From contig JACKCD010000010.1 in assembly GCA_020634215.1 (NCBI GenBank), positions 61,752-125,751 on the forward strand: a stretch of DNA of 64,000 nt. The letters are read 5' to 3'. Below the pieces are notes generated by a model. That model made no database searches and was not told the origin of the DNA. It saw only the letters and a list, made by a program, of their open reading frames with translations. Shown here in pieces: positions 9,007-17,216 of the stretch; position 1 is the first letter of the stretch; every line of letters starts with the position of its first letter. This DNA comes from Ardenticatenaceae bacterium (GTDB lineage: Bacteria > Chloroflexota > Anaerolineae > Promineifilales > Promineifilaceae). A program made the position numbers and the translations under genes.

Positions 9007-9042
9007 AAAAAAGCCGGATAAAATAAACATCCGGCTTTTTTT
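9007..9042. terminator. Bidirectional terminator between ferredoxin and proS
   Basis: AAAAAAGCCGGAT pairs with ATCCGGCTTTTTTT around a 9-nt A/T loop. A and T runs on both sides let it end transcription of both convergent genes. Confidence 0.92.
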
Positions 9043-9048
9043 ATTTAT

Positions 9049-10773
9049 TTACTGCAAATAAGCCGCTAATTCCGTCAGCGGCACAAGCTGCCGCTCACTT
9101 TCGCTGCGTCGCTTGACTTCCACACCCCCTTCAGCCAGCCCACGCGCCCCCACAGCCACCCGCCAGGGCAGCCCAATCAGGTCAGCATCCTTAAACTTCA
9201 CTCCCGCGCTCACGCTGCGGTCATCATACAGCACAGCAAAACCTGCCTGGCGCAATTCCTCATAAAGCTGGTCGGCAACTGCCACCGCTTCATCCCCCTT
9301 GCCAATGTGCATCAAATGCACTTGGTAGGGAGCCACGCTGTCGGGCCAAATGATGCCATCGTTGTCATGGTGCTTTTCGACAATGGTTGCCATCAACCGA
9401 TCTAACCCTATGCCGTATGACCCCATAAAAATAAGGGCGGGTTTGCCATCTTCGGCCAAATAAGTGGCGTTGACTGTTTTGCTGTAGCGGGTGCCTAGCT
9501 TGAAGCAGTGGCCGACCTCAATGGCGCGTTGGGCAGCAATACGCCCGCCACATACAGGGCATTGGTGGCCGGTGTCGGCTTGGGCAATGTCGGCCATTTG
9601 GCTGATGGCGTGGTCGCGGGGGTAGTTGGCTCCGGTGTAGTGGTAGGGGTCATCATTAGCGCCTACGACAAAATTACCGCCTGCTTCAATGGAGGGGTCG
9701 GCCAGCACAAAAACGCCGTTTTTGTCGTCGAGTGATTTGGCAACGGGGAGGCCAATGGGTGAGGCGTAGCCGGGGGTGGCACCAACGGCCGTTATTTCCT
9801 CCTCAGTCGCCGGCCGCAATTCCCCGCCACCCAGCGCGTTAATGAGCTTGACTTCGTTGACATCGAGATCCCCACGAACCAGGGCGAAAATAAAACGGCC
9901 GTTATCCTTCTTCCCCGTCGGTGTCCACCAATAAAAGACCGCCTTTACCGTCTGGCTCGTTGGCACGCCGATAAACGCCGCCACGTCAGCAATTGTCTTG
10001 CAGTTGGGGGTGTAGACTTTGGTTAACGGGGCTAGTTCGGCCGGCTTTTCTCCCTCGCGCACAAATTCTGCCGCCTCCACATTGGCCGCATAATTACAGC
10101 TTGTGCAGGCAATAAAAGTATCTTCACCGCTTTCGTGCGGCACGGCAAACTCATGCGACGATTTGCCCCCCATCGCCCCCACATCGGCGTTAATCGCCCG
10201 TGCTGGTGTGCCAACGCGGTTAAAAATGTTGTGATACGCCTGCAAAACCTGTGGGTAAAACTCATCCAGTGCCTCTTCGCTGGTGTCCAGCGTGTAGGCA
10301 TCCTTCATCACAAATTCGCGCAGCCGCAGCAGCCCGCCCCGCGCCCGTGGCTCATCGCGGAACTTTTTGCTGATGTGATAGATAAACTGCGGCATGTCGC
10401 GGTAGCTCTCGATTTCACGCAAAGCCAAGTCTACAATGACCTCTTCATGCGTTGCCGACAGCGCATATTCTCGGTCGCCACCCGCCTGCACCTTCATCAA
10501 CACGTCCATGGTGTCCCAACGACCGGTTTGTTGCCACAGTGCCGCCGGGTGCAAATTAGGCATCCACATCTCCTGCCCGCCAATCGCGTCCATTTCCTCA
10601 GCAATGATGCGCCAAATGTTCCGCATGACGCGGTAGCCAAGTGGCATAAAGGTGTAGAGTCCGGCTCCTAACGACCGAATATACCCTGCCCGAATCAACA
10701 GTTGGTGGCTTGCCAGCTCTGCATCGCCCGGCGCTTGCCGCAGCGTTTTGCCAAATGCTCTTGAAAGTTTCAT
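9049..10773 (-). CDS. proS: Prolyl-tRNA synthetase, bacterial type with editing insertion
   Basis: A 574-residue class II aminoacyl-tRNA synthetase that charges tRNA-Pro. The N-terminus (MKLSRAFGKTLRQAPGDAE) is typical of the bacterial form. Motif 2 lies around FRDEPRARGGLLRLREF. The central INS editing domain, related to YbaK (FIGVPTSQTVKAVFYW), hydrolyses mis-charged Ala-tRNA-Pro, and the C-terminal anticodon-binding domain is complete. I place the start at 10773; 15 further in-frame codons upstream are encoded by the GGAGATT repeat and do not resemble the family. A second, unrelated-type ProRS lies 190 bp upstream, which is unusual. Confidence 0.95.
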   Translation of the reverse strand: MKLSRAFGKTLRQAPGDAELASHQLLIRAGYIRSLGAGLYTFMPLGYRVMRNIWRIIAEEMDAIGGQEMWMPNLHPAALWQQTGRWDTMDVLMKVQAGGDREYALSATHEEVIVDLALREIESYRDMPQFIYHISKKFRDEPRARGGLLRLREFVMKDAYTLDTSEEALDEFYPQVLQAYHNIFNRVGTPARAINADVGAMGGKSSHEFAVPHESGEDTFIACTSCNYAANVEAAEFVREGEKPAELAPLTKVYTPNCKTIADVAAFIGVPTSQTVKAVFYWWTPTGKKDNGRFIFALVRGDLDVNEVKLINALGGGELRPATEEEITAVGATPGYASPIGLPVAKSLDDKNGVFVLADPSIEAGGNFVVGANDDPYHYTGANYPRDHAISQMADIAQADTGHQCPVCGGRIAAQRAIEVGHCFKLGTRYSKTVNATYLAEDGKPALIFMGSYGIGLDRLMATIVEKHHDNDGIIWPDSVAPYQVHLMHIGKGDEAVAVADQLYEELRQAGFAVLYDDRSVSAGVKFKDADLIGLPWRVAVGARGLAEGGVEVKRRSESERQLVPLTELAAYLQ

Positions 10774-10776
10774 GAA

Positions 10777-10852
10777 AATTGGAGATTGGAGACTGGAGAT
10801 TGGAGATTGCACTATCACAGCGACAATCTCTAATCTCCAACCTCCATTTGTT
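10777..10852. repeat. Word-repeat hairpin, GGAGATT family
   Basis: GGAGATT is iterated on the left and inverted AATCTCTAATCTCCA words on the right, directly abutting the proS start codon at 10773. Confidence 0.85.
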
Positions 10853-10882
10853 TAATAGAGAATGTCAGAAATAAGAATTTTT

Positions 10883-10940
10883 CACGCCAAGTCGCAAAGT
10901 CGCCAAGCATTTTTCCTTTGCGTCTTTGCGACTTGGCGTG
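10883..10940. repeat. Perfect 17-bp inverted repeat between the two ProRS genes
   Basis: CACGCCAAGTCGCAAAG (10883-10899) and its exact complement CTTTGCGACTTGGCGTG (10924-10940) flank a 24-nt loop. Fragments of the same word are seen at 52500-52520 and 55848-55900, so this is another dispersed hairpin family. Confidence 0.9.
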
Positions 10941-10964
10941 ACATAAAGTTAATTCCGATCATGC

Positions 10965-12404
10965 CTAATAAGAACGGCCGAAAATCGCCACTCTGTCTGC
11001 CGATTTGCCGGTGTAGAAGCAGGTGCCGCTGCCGCCAGGCTGGTCGAGCGGGAAGCAGCGGATGGTGGCCTTGGTTTCTTCCTTCACGCGCTGCTCGTCT
11101 TCGTTGCTGCCAGCCCACCACACTTTGGCAAAACCGGTCTGAACGGCCGTTTGGAACTCATCATAATTGGTCACTTCATACGTGTTGTCATCGCGGAACT
11201 TCGTCGCCCGCGCTAGCAAATTCGCCTGAATCTCGTCCAAAAGCTGCTGTACCGTCTGCGCCAGCCCGTCTTGCGAGACAAACTGCTTGCCTTCACGCCC
11301 TGGAATGTCTCGCCGCGCCAACGCCACCGAGTTGTTGGCGACATCGCGGGGGCCAATTTCAATGCGGGTCGGCACGCCGCGCAGCTCCCAATCGTTAAAC
11401 TTGAAGCCAGGGGTCAAGTGGTCGCGGTTGTCTACGTGGACACGGATACCGGCGGCGGTAAGGGTTTGTTTGAGGGTGGAAACGGCCGTTAATACCACCT
11501 CCCGCTCCTTATCCTTGCGATAAATCGGCACAATCACCGTTTGATACGGAGCTAACCGAGGCGGCAGCACCAGCCCCAAATCATCCCCATGCGTCATGAT
11601 GATTGCCCCCACAAAGCGGGTGCTAACCCCCCACGACGTTGTCCAACAATGTTTCAGCGTGTTGTCATCGGCCAAATACTCAATATCAAACGCCCGCGCA
11701 AAATTTTGCCCCAAATTATGCGACGTGCCCGACTGCAACGCCTTGCCATCCTGCATCATCGCCTCAATCGTATACGTGCGGTCAGCCCCGGCAAACCGTT
11801 CTAGCTCCGACTTCTCCCCTGGAATCACCGGCACCGCCGCTTCGTTCACCGCAAAATCGGTGTAAACATCCAGCATTTGCCGCGTCCGCGCTTCGGCTTC
11901 TTCGGCCGTGGCGTGCGCCGTATGCCCTTCCTGCCAATAAAACTCCGAGGTTCGCAGAAAAATTTTGGTTCGCATTTCCCAGCGCACCACACTGTTCCAC
12001 AAATTAATCAAAATCGGCAAATCGCGGTAGCTTTGCACCCAATTGCTATAGGCATGGCCGATTAGCGTTTCCGAGGTTGGACGCACCACAATCGGTTCGG
12101 CCAACTCCTGCCCCCCACCGTGCGTCACCACCGCCAGTTCTGGGGCAAACCCTTCCACATGTTTGGCCTCTTTTTGCAAAAAGCTCATGGGAATAAACAT
12201 GGGAAAGCCAGCATTTTGCACCCCGGTGGCCTTAAACCGGCTATCCAATGCCTGCTGAATATGCTCCCACAGCGTCCAGCCATATGGCTTGACAATCATG
12301 GTGCCGCGCACCGGCCCATAATCAGCCATATCTGCTTTTAAGACAAGGCTGTTATACCACTCATTAAAATCTTCCGAACGTGAAATCAGTTTATCTTTTG
12401 CCAT
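10965..12404 (-). CDS. proS: Prolyl-tRNA synthetase, archaeal/eukaryotic type
   Basis: A 479-residue ProRS without the INS editing insertion. It begins LISRSEDFNEWYN and contains GPVRGTMIVKPYG, IVVRPTSETLIGHAYSNW and RTSEFYWQEGHTAHA, with a C-terminal zinc-binding-like extension ending in VAIFGRSY. These features define the type-3 (archaeal-like) enzyme found in a subset of bacteria, and the length is normal. It is co-oriented with the bacterial-type proS but separated by two hairpin elements. One of the two genes may be conditionally used or act in resistance to a ProRS inhibitor; that is speculation. Confidence 0.95.
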   Translation of the reverse strand: MAKDKLISRSEDFNEWYNSLVLKADMADYGPVRGTMIVKPYGWTLWEHIQQALDSRFKATGVQNAGFPMFIPMSFLQKEAKHVEGFAPELAVVTHGGGQELAEPIVVRPTSETLIGHAYSNWVQSYRDLPILINLWNSVVRWEMRTKIFLRTSEFYWQEGHTAHATAEEAEARTRQMLDVYTDFAVNEAAVPVIPGEKSELERFAGADRTYTIEAMMQDGKALQSGTSHNLGQNFARAFDIEYLADDNTLKHCWTTSWGVSTRFVGAIIMTHGDDLGLVLPPRLAPYQTVIVPIYRKDKEREVVLTAVSTLKQTLTAAGIRVHVDNRDHLTPGFKFNDWELRGVPTRIEIGPRDVANNSVALARRDIPGREGKQFVSQDGLAQTVQQLLDEIQANLLARATKFRDDNTYEVTNYDEFQTAVQTGFAKVWWAGSNEDEQRVKEETKATIRCFPLDQPGGSGTCFYTGKSADRVAIFGRSY

Positions 12405-12621
12405 GTTGACGCTTGCTTTTTGTTAGTATATTGGCTGTTTGGCCGATATGCTAAGAACAGAATTTGAAGCCACAAGTATAGCACATGAGAAAAAGCCAAA
12501 AAAGTAGCCCAGTTTATTTGCCCATCTCTTTTTTTACGGTACATTTCCGACCCTTTTGCCGAAAAAGGTAACATTAGGCTGCAAAAGCGGCTATCAATTT
12601 ATGTAAAGGATGGTAAAACTC

Positions 12622-12807
12622 ATGTCTTACAGCTATACAAATTCAAAGAACAAAACCTATTTCCTGCACTCACGGGCAACTAACAACGGCCAAACGCTCT
12701 ACTTTTTTGCTAAAGAGGCCAAAGAGGGCGTTCTCAGCGCAGTGCCAACGGGCTATCACGTTGCCGAAACCAAAACCGGCTTGCCTGTCTTGAAAAAGGA
12801 TGCTTGA
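12622..12807 (+). CDS. Small conserved-looking protein, unknown function
   Basis: A 61-residue basic soluble protein (SYSYTNSKNKTYFLH to TGLPVLKKDA). AAGGA lies about 11 nt before the ATG at 12622; an alternative ATG at 12610 is less well placed. The pattern of an N-terminal YxLH strand and a C-terminal TGLPVLKK suggests a compact beta-rich fold. I think I have seen similar small proteins in Chloroflexota and Cyanobacteria, but I cannot name the family. Confidence 0.55.
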   Translation: MSYSYTNSKNKTYFLHSRATNNGQTLYFFAKEAKEGVLSAVPTGYHVAETKTGLPVLKKDA

Positions 12808-12838
12808 TTTTTGATAAGGTTGTAAACAGGCCAATATC

Positions 12839-12877
12839 GTGGCAGCCGAGGGGGCCACTGTCATTCTCGGCTGCCAC
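12839..12877 (+). terminator. Strong 12-bp hairpin after the small ORF
   Basis: GTGGCAGCCGAG and CTCGGCTGCCAC form a perfect 12-bp stem with a 15-nt loop. There is no T run directly after, so it may be a factor-assisted terminator or RNA-stability hairpin. Confidence 0.6.
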
Positions 12878-13030
12878 ACCTTTCTCAACCGCTTCTTTAC
12901 ACAGACAAATTGGGGCGGTCAAATCCTTGCTAATCTGGTAATCACATGTTATATTTCTCCCCTAGTCCGCTTTGCGGGCTATTTTTATGTTACTGAACAT
13001 CCCCAAGGTTCTTAAAAACGGCATCAATGG

Positions 13031-13061
13031 TTGATTCCCCCAAGTTGGGGGAATGTATAAT
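13031..13061 (+). promoter_or_regulatory. rplS promoter with inverted repeat between -35 and -10
   Basis: TTGATT (13031-13036) and a perfect TATAAT (13056-13061) are 19 bp apart. ATTCCCCC/GGGGGAAT, a perfect 8-bp inverted repeat with 5-nt loop (13034-13054), fills the spacer, as expected for an operator or an early hairpin. Confidence 0.5.
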
Positions 13062-13105
13062 GATGAGCAATTATTGCCGAAGCCTTGAATTTGGAGAGAA
13101 ATCTG

Positions 13106-13477
13106 ATGTCTGATTTGCTGCTAAAAGCTTTCGATAACGAGCCAAATGAGAATTTTCCTGAACTGCACGTTGGTGATAGCGTGACGGTTTATGTGCGTGT
13201 TAATGTTGGCGAGCGCAACGAACGTGTGCAGATGGTGCGTGGTGTTGTCATCCGCTTGCGTAACGGTGGCAACAACCGCAATTTCACAGTGCGCCGTATT
13301 GGGGCTAACGGGATTGGTGTGGAACGTACCTTCCTGATGAATTCGCCTCGCATTGAGCGAATTGACGTGCATCGTAGTGCCCATATTCGCCAGGCCAACT
13401 TGTATTACCTGCGTGGTCGCACGGGTAAATCGGCGCGTTTGCGGGAGAAGCGGGATTATTTGAGCAAGAACAGCTAA
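13106..13477 (+). CDS. rplS: 50S ribosomal protein L19
   Basis: A 123-residue ribosomal protein at the 30S-50S interface. The family core is intact: GDSVTVYVRVNVGERNERVQ, GVVIRLRNGG, FTVRRIGANGIGVERTF and LYYLRGRTGKSARLREK. GGAGAG lies seven bases before the ATG at 13106; a further upstream in-frame ATG at 13085 has no such site. The gene stands alone, without rpsP-rimM-trmD, and is followed by a terminator. Confidence 0.96.
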   Translation: MSDLLLKAFDNEPNENFPELHVGDSVTVYVRVNVGERNERVQMVRGVVIRLRNGGNNRNFTVRRIGANGIGVERTFLMNSPRIERIDVHRSAHIRQANLYYLRGRTGKSARLREKRDYLSKNS

Positions 13478-13527
13478 CTTGCTGCGAAATCAACAAATAT
13501 TCTGACTGTGTTTGGTCGGAATTGATG

Positions 13528-13563
13528 AAAAAAGGGTGTTTGCTGCGTGCATTCACCCTTTTT
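13528..13563 (+). terminator. Rho-independent terminator after rplS
   Basis: AAAAGGGTG and CACCCTTTT form a 9-bp stem with a 15-nt loop, ending in a short T run. Confidence 0.8.
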
Positions 13564-13600
13564 GTTTATAATTGGGGCATCTTTTTTTGAGGAGAAAGTT

Positions 13601-14371
13601 ATGTCTCGCAATGGCTTTGTCAAACGGCCGTTAATCGGCTGCACTACCTTTCGTCAAACGCTGGAACGGCCCGACTATACTATCAGCATGGTTGGCCTGA
13701 CCCCCACCTATGTTCGTGCCATCGAAAAAGCGGGTGGCATCCCTATTCTAATCCCCTGCGGCTTGCCTCAGGATGATATTGTGCAAATCTTCGACCTGCT
13801 TGACGGGGTGCTGCTGCCTGGCGGCGGCGACATTGACCCGGTTATTTATGGTGGGCAAATGCACGAAACGGTTTATGGCATTAGCCCGGAACGGGATGAA
13901 ACCGAACTCTTTCTGGCGCGACACGCCGTTGCCGAAGAAAAACCCCTCTTCGCTATTTGCCGAGGGGTGCAAGTGCTAAACGTGGCGTTGGGCGGCACGC
14001 TGTGGGAAGATGTCAAGTTGCTCATGCCCAACGGCACGCGCCATGCCTATCATGGTGAATTTCCGCGCAACCATCTGGCGCACACGGTAGACGTAGACCC
14101 CAACTCTCAGTTATCCCATTTTTTGGGGACAGGCAGCGTAGGTATCAACAGTTTGCATCATCAAGGTATTAAAAAGCTGGCTCCGGCGTTGGTGGGAACG
14201 GCCGTTTCCCCCGATGGCCTCATTGAAGCCGTTGAAGCACCTGCCCACCCCTTTGCTCTGGGCGTGCAGTGGCACCCCGAAAACCTGGTAGACGATAGCC
14301 CCGCCATGCTCGCCCTCTTTGAAGGGTTGGTTGAAGCAGCGGCTGTTGCCAGCCAACTGCAACCTGTGTAG
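13601..14371 (+). CDS. Class I glutamine-amidotransferase-like gamma-glutamyl hydrolase (peptidase C26)
   Basis: A 256-residue cytoplasmic hydrolase of the PuuD type. The nucleophile Cys lies in FAICRGVQVLNVALGG and the His and Glu of the triad in GVQWHPENL. GGGDIDPVIYGG and the ERDETELFLARHAV segment fit gamma-glutamyl-GABA hydrolases, though other gamma-glutamyl amides are possible substrates. GAGGAGAA precedes the ATG at 13601; the open frame further upstream runs through the terminator and is not used. Downstream murI follows after a hairpin. Confidence 0.88.
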   Translation: MSRNGFVKRPLIGCTTFRQTLERPDYTISMVGLTPTYVRAIEKAGGIPILIPCGLPQDDIVQIFDLLDGVLLPGGGDIDPVIYGGQMHETVYGISPERDETELFLARHAVAEEKPLFAICRGVQVLNVALGGTLWEDVKLLMPNGTRHAYHGEFPRNHLAHTVDVDPNSQLSHFLGTGSVGINSLHHQGIKKLAPALVGTAVSPDGLIEAVEAPAHPFALGVQWHPENLVDDSPAMLALFEGLVEAAAVASQLQPV

Positions 14372-14446
14372 GGCGGAGGGAGTGGGGAGTAGAGGGTTGT
14401 TACACACCCCATACCCCACTCCCTACACCCCACTCTCTACGCCCCA
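14369..14446. repeat. Word-repeat hairpin, GGGGAGT family, between hydrolase and murI
   Basis: GGGAGTGGGGAGTAGAGGG words are followed by inverted ACCCCACTCCCTACACCCC words. It fills the gap completely and touches the murI GTG start at 14450. Confidence 0.85.
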
Positions 14447-14449
14447 CTT

Positions 14450-15274
14450 GTGAACAATCCCATCGGCATCTACGACTCCGGCGTGGGCGGGCTGTCTGTG
14501 CTGCACCACATTCGTGCCCAACTGCCCTATGAGTCACTGATTTATCTGGCCGATCAGGCACATGTTCCCTATGGGGCGCGCACCCAGGCTGAAATTCGCC
14601 AATTTGGGGTCGAAATTGTCCATTTTTTGCGGCAGCAAGGGTGCAAGTTGGTTGTGGTAGCGTGCAACACGGCCACCACTGCCGCTCTTGCTTTTTTGCG
14701 GCAGCAATTTCCCGACCTGCCGTTTGTGGGGATGGAACCGGCCGTTAAACCGGCGGCCGCGCAAACGCGCAACGGCCGTATAGGAATTCTTGCTACCCCC
14801 GGCACTTTCCGCAGCGAACGGTATGCTGAACTGTTGGCGCGGTTTGCGGAAAAAACGGCCGTTTTTGAAGACCCCTGTCTCGGTTTGGTGCAGCAAATTG
14901 AAGCCGGAGCCACTGATGATCCGGCTACCGATGCCCTTCTAACTACCATTCTGCGCCCCATGCTTGCCAACGGGGTAGACACGCTTGTTCTTGGTTGCAC
15001 GCACTATCCCTTTGTGCGGCCTGCCATCGAGCGTGTGCTGGCGCACTTAGCTCCTGCCCGCCCAGTTGCCATCCTTGACCCTGCCCCCGCTGTAGCGCGG
15101 CAAACAGCGCGGCGGCTACAGTTACATAACTTACTCACGCTCGCCACATGCCCTGGCAGCGTGACGTTCTATACCAGTGGCGATCTGGCTTCTTTCAGTC
15201 GTTTTATTCAATCGCAACAAACCAGCCTTGCCATTGGCAAAAGCGAGGTATTATGTCCAAAGAAATTCGTCTAG
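14450..15274 (+). CDS. murI: Glutamate racemase
   Basis: A 274-residue enzyme that makes D-glutamate for peptidoglycan. Both catalytic cysteines are present, in VVACNTAT and LGCTHYPF, and the N-terminal IYDSGVGGLSVL is diagnostic. The start is a GTG at 14450 immediately after the repeat hairpin; no clear ribosome-binding site is visible, so translation may depend on the hairpin context. Its 3' end overlaps the next gene by 22 nt, suggesting coupling. The C-terminal 20 residues are divergent. Confidence 0.94.
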   Translation: MNNPIGIYDSGVGGLSVLHHIRAQLPYESLIYLADQAHVPYGARTQAEIRQFGVEIVHFLRQQGCKLVVVACNTATTAALAFLRQQFPDLPFVGMEPAVKPAAAQTRNGRIGILATPGTFRSERYAELLARFAEKTAVFEDPCLGLVQQIEAGATDDPATDALLTTILRPMLANGVDTLVLGCTHYPFVRPAIERVLAHLAPARPVAILDPAPAVARQTARRLQLHNLLTLATCPGSVTFYTSGDLASFSRFIQSQQTSLAIGKSEVLCPKKFV

Positions 15275-16386
15275 GAACGGCCGTTTCCCAACCCGGCACC
15301 ATCCAATACGGCCAATGGGATGGCATCGTCCACCCCACCGGCCACAGCGATTGGCTGCCCGTGATTATTGCCCAGGGCAAGCAGGACGGCCCCTGTATCT
15401 GGCTTACCACCGGCATTCACGGGCCAGAACACGCCGGGCCGGCCGTGCTGTATCAGCTCATCACCCAGGAACTGGTTGACCAACTGGCCGGAACTATTGT
15501 TGCCATTCCCGCCCTTAGCCCGGCTGGTATCCGCACCAAATCCTATGTGCCATATCATGTAGACACCAACCCTAACCGGCTTTGGCCTGATGGCAGACCC
15601 AAGAAAGAACCCGACCCGGAGAAAACAGGGCTATCGTCCGTCGAAGAGGCGTTTGCCCGGCTGTTTGAACCGCTGCTGGCAACGGCCGATTTTCTTATTG
15701 ACTACCACAACGCCCAAATTGGCTCCATCTCCTTTGTCTTCCGGGATCGGGTGCTGTATCGCACCGATGTGGGGGATACTGAGGCCAACAAAGCTGAAGC
15801 CGAAGCGCTGTCGGCCAAAATGGATGGGATGATTGCCGCTTACGGCCACAGCGTGGTCAATGAATATGCCGTTGATCGCTACATCAAAAACGACCTCCAC
15901 CGCTCCACCTCTGGCGCGGCCTTGCAATTGGCTCGCATCCCCAGCATGACGCTGGAGCTAGGCACCGGGCTGATGCCTGATCCGGCTATTGTCAACGCTT
16001 CGGCGGCCGGCACGCGCAACGTGCTGCGCTGGGCGGGGATGTTGCCGGGGGAGATAGAGCCAATTACGGGGATTACGGTGGTGCAGCCGGGCTACCAGGC
16101 GCGGCGGACGCTGCAAGCGAAGTCGCCGGGGGCGTGCGTGGTGCTGCATGTGGCGCAGCCGGGGGATGTGGTGCAAAAGGGGGATGTGCTGGCGGAACTG
16201 CGGGATGTGTGGGGACGGCCGTTTGGTGAAGGGGTCGTGCGGGCAGAAGCAGATGGGTTTGTCGTGGGGCGCTCACACGGCATCTACTTTTACCCCGGCC
16301 AAACCCTGTTTACGCTCGCCATCCGTGACGATGCACCGCTGGTGGCACCGTATCCCGATGATTATTTTAAAACCGGCGAAGGTTAA
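15253..16386 (+). CDS. Succinylglutamate desuccinylase/aspartoacylase-family zinc hydrolase
   Basis: A 377-residue M14-like carboxypeptidase-fold enzyme. GIHGPEHAG supplies the zinc-binding His and Glu, NPNRLWP is typical of the family, and DYHNA supplies the third ligand. The C-terminal domain is beta-rich (biotinyl-like barrel, CVVLHVAQPGDVVQKGDVLAEL). It probably deacylates an N-acyl amino acid or similar small amide. I chose the ATG at 15253, inside the end of murI; an in-frame start at 15148 would lie entirely within murI. Substrate unknown. Confidence 0.82.
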   Translation: MSKEIRLGTAVSQPGTIQYGQWDGIVHPTGHSDWLPVIIAQGKQDGPCIWLTTGIHGPEHAGPAVLYQLITQELVDQLAGTIVAIPALSPAGIRTKSYVPYHVDTNPNRLWPDGRPKKEPDPEKTGLSSVEEAFARLFEPLLATADFLIDYHNAQIGSISFVFRDRVLYRTDVGDTEANKAEAEALSAKMDGMIAAYGHSVVNEYAVDRYIKNDLHRSTSGAALQLARIPSMTLELGTGLMPDPAIVNASAAGTRNVLRWAGMLPGEIEPITGITVVQPGYQARRTLQAKSPGACVVLHVAQPGDVVQKGDVLAELRDVWGRPFGEGVVRAEADGFVVGRSHGIYFYPGQTLFTLAIRDDAPLVAPYPDDYFKTGEG

Positions 16387-16422
16387 TGGCATTCTATGCT
16401 ATACTGAGAGAAAAGGAATGCT

Positions 16423-16776
16423 ATGCAAACGATAACGCTTGAATTACCTGACTCTCTTTACCACTCGGTAACGCAGATTGCCAGGGTCACAAAACGGCCG
16501 TTAGCCGAGATTTTGGCGCAGCTATCTGCTTTGGATGATGCTGCTTTGTGGCATGAATTTCAGTCTGGAATAGTCGAGAAGGAGCAAGATTTGCTAGATA
16601 CCTTATTAGATGGGCAAAATGCTGGCAATTTAACGTCTGAAGACCAACAGACGCTGGCGTACTTGCTTGATCAATACGGCCGTTTATTGTCCGCAAATCT
16701 CATGCCATGCTGTTACTGGCACGACGTGGATATCGTGTGCCTGTTCAAACGCCAACAACCTCTACCGCCTCATTAA
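16423..16776 (+). CDS. Short N-terminal ribbon-helix-like protein upstream of HNH nuclease, frame lost near the C-terminus
   Basis: A 117-residue reading frame. It begins TITLELPDSLYHSVTQIARVTKRPLAEIL, which looks like a ribbon-helix-helix or antitoxin-type N-terminus, then a helical segment. After YGRLLS at about 16693 the frame shifts: one extra base there would give an end reading RKSHAMLLLARRGYRV and a stop at 16779-16781, three bases before the HNH gene. The shift sits in a short C run, so a lost base is likely. The close coupling suggests an operon pair. Function unknown. Confidence 0.6.
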   Translation: MQTITLELPDSLYHSVTQIARVTKRPLAEILAQLSALDDAALWHEFQSGIVEKEQDLLDTLLDGQNAGNLTSEDQQTLAYLLDQYGRLLSANLMPCCYWHDVDIVCLFKRQQPLPPH

Positions 16777-16784
16777 CGTAACCA

Positions 16785-17216
16785 TTGGCTCCACGTCCCT
16801 ATATTCCCCCACGAATACGCAAGAAGGTTGCTGCTGAAGCAGGGCATCGCTGTGGCTATTGCCTGACGGCTCAAGATTACACGGCGATGCTTATGCACAT
16901 AGACCATATCATACCGCTTGCTGCTGGCGGTACGAATGATGAAACGAGCCTTTGGCTGTCTTGCCCTCTTTGTAACGGCTATAAAGGGGCAAAAATAGAT
17001 GCCACTGACCCTGAAAGCGGGGCGACTGTTTCACTCTTTAACCCACGAACGCAATCTTGGAGCGAGCATTTTCAGTGGAATGATAATGGGTTAGAAATTG
17101 TGGGGGTAACTGCTATTGGGCGTGCTACCGTTGTAGCAGTTCAGTTAAACAACACGTTTTTAATCCAGGCAAGGCGGCGGTGGGTTTTGGCTGGTTGGCA
17201 TCCTCCAAGCGGCTAG
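16785..17216 (+). CDS. HNH endonuclease-family protein
   Basis: A 143-residue protein starting at TTG 16785. A zinc-ribbon-supported HNH motif is visible: CGYC, then HIDHIIPLAAGGTNDETS, then CPLCNGYKG, which is the beta-beta-alpha-metal nuclease core. The C-terminal third (SLFNPRTQSWSEHFQW) is also seen in stand-alone HNH proteins of Cyanobacteria and Chloroflexota. It follows the short ribbon-helix-like gene and may form a nuclease/regulator pair. Its 3' end overlaps the convergent phosphoesterase gene by 4 nt. DNA specificity and role are unknown. Confidence 0.85.
   Translation: MAPRPYIPPRIRKKVAAEAGHRCGYCLTAQDYTAMLMHIDHIIPLAAGGTNDETSLWLSCPLCNGYKGAKIDATDPESGATVSLFNPRTQSWSEHFQWNDNGLEIVGVTAIGRATVVAVQLNNTFLIQARRRWVLAGWHPPSG

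Noticed and set aside
12405..12620. T-box riboswitch ahead of the prolyl-tRNA synthetase at 12404.
   Set aside because: There is a G-U-rich dyad at 12423-12454, but no T-box sequence (AGGGTGGNACCGCG-like) and no specifier stem.
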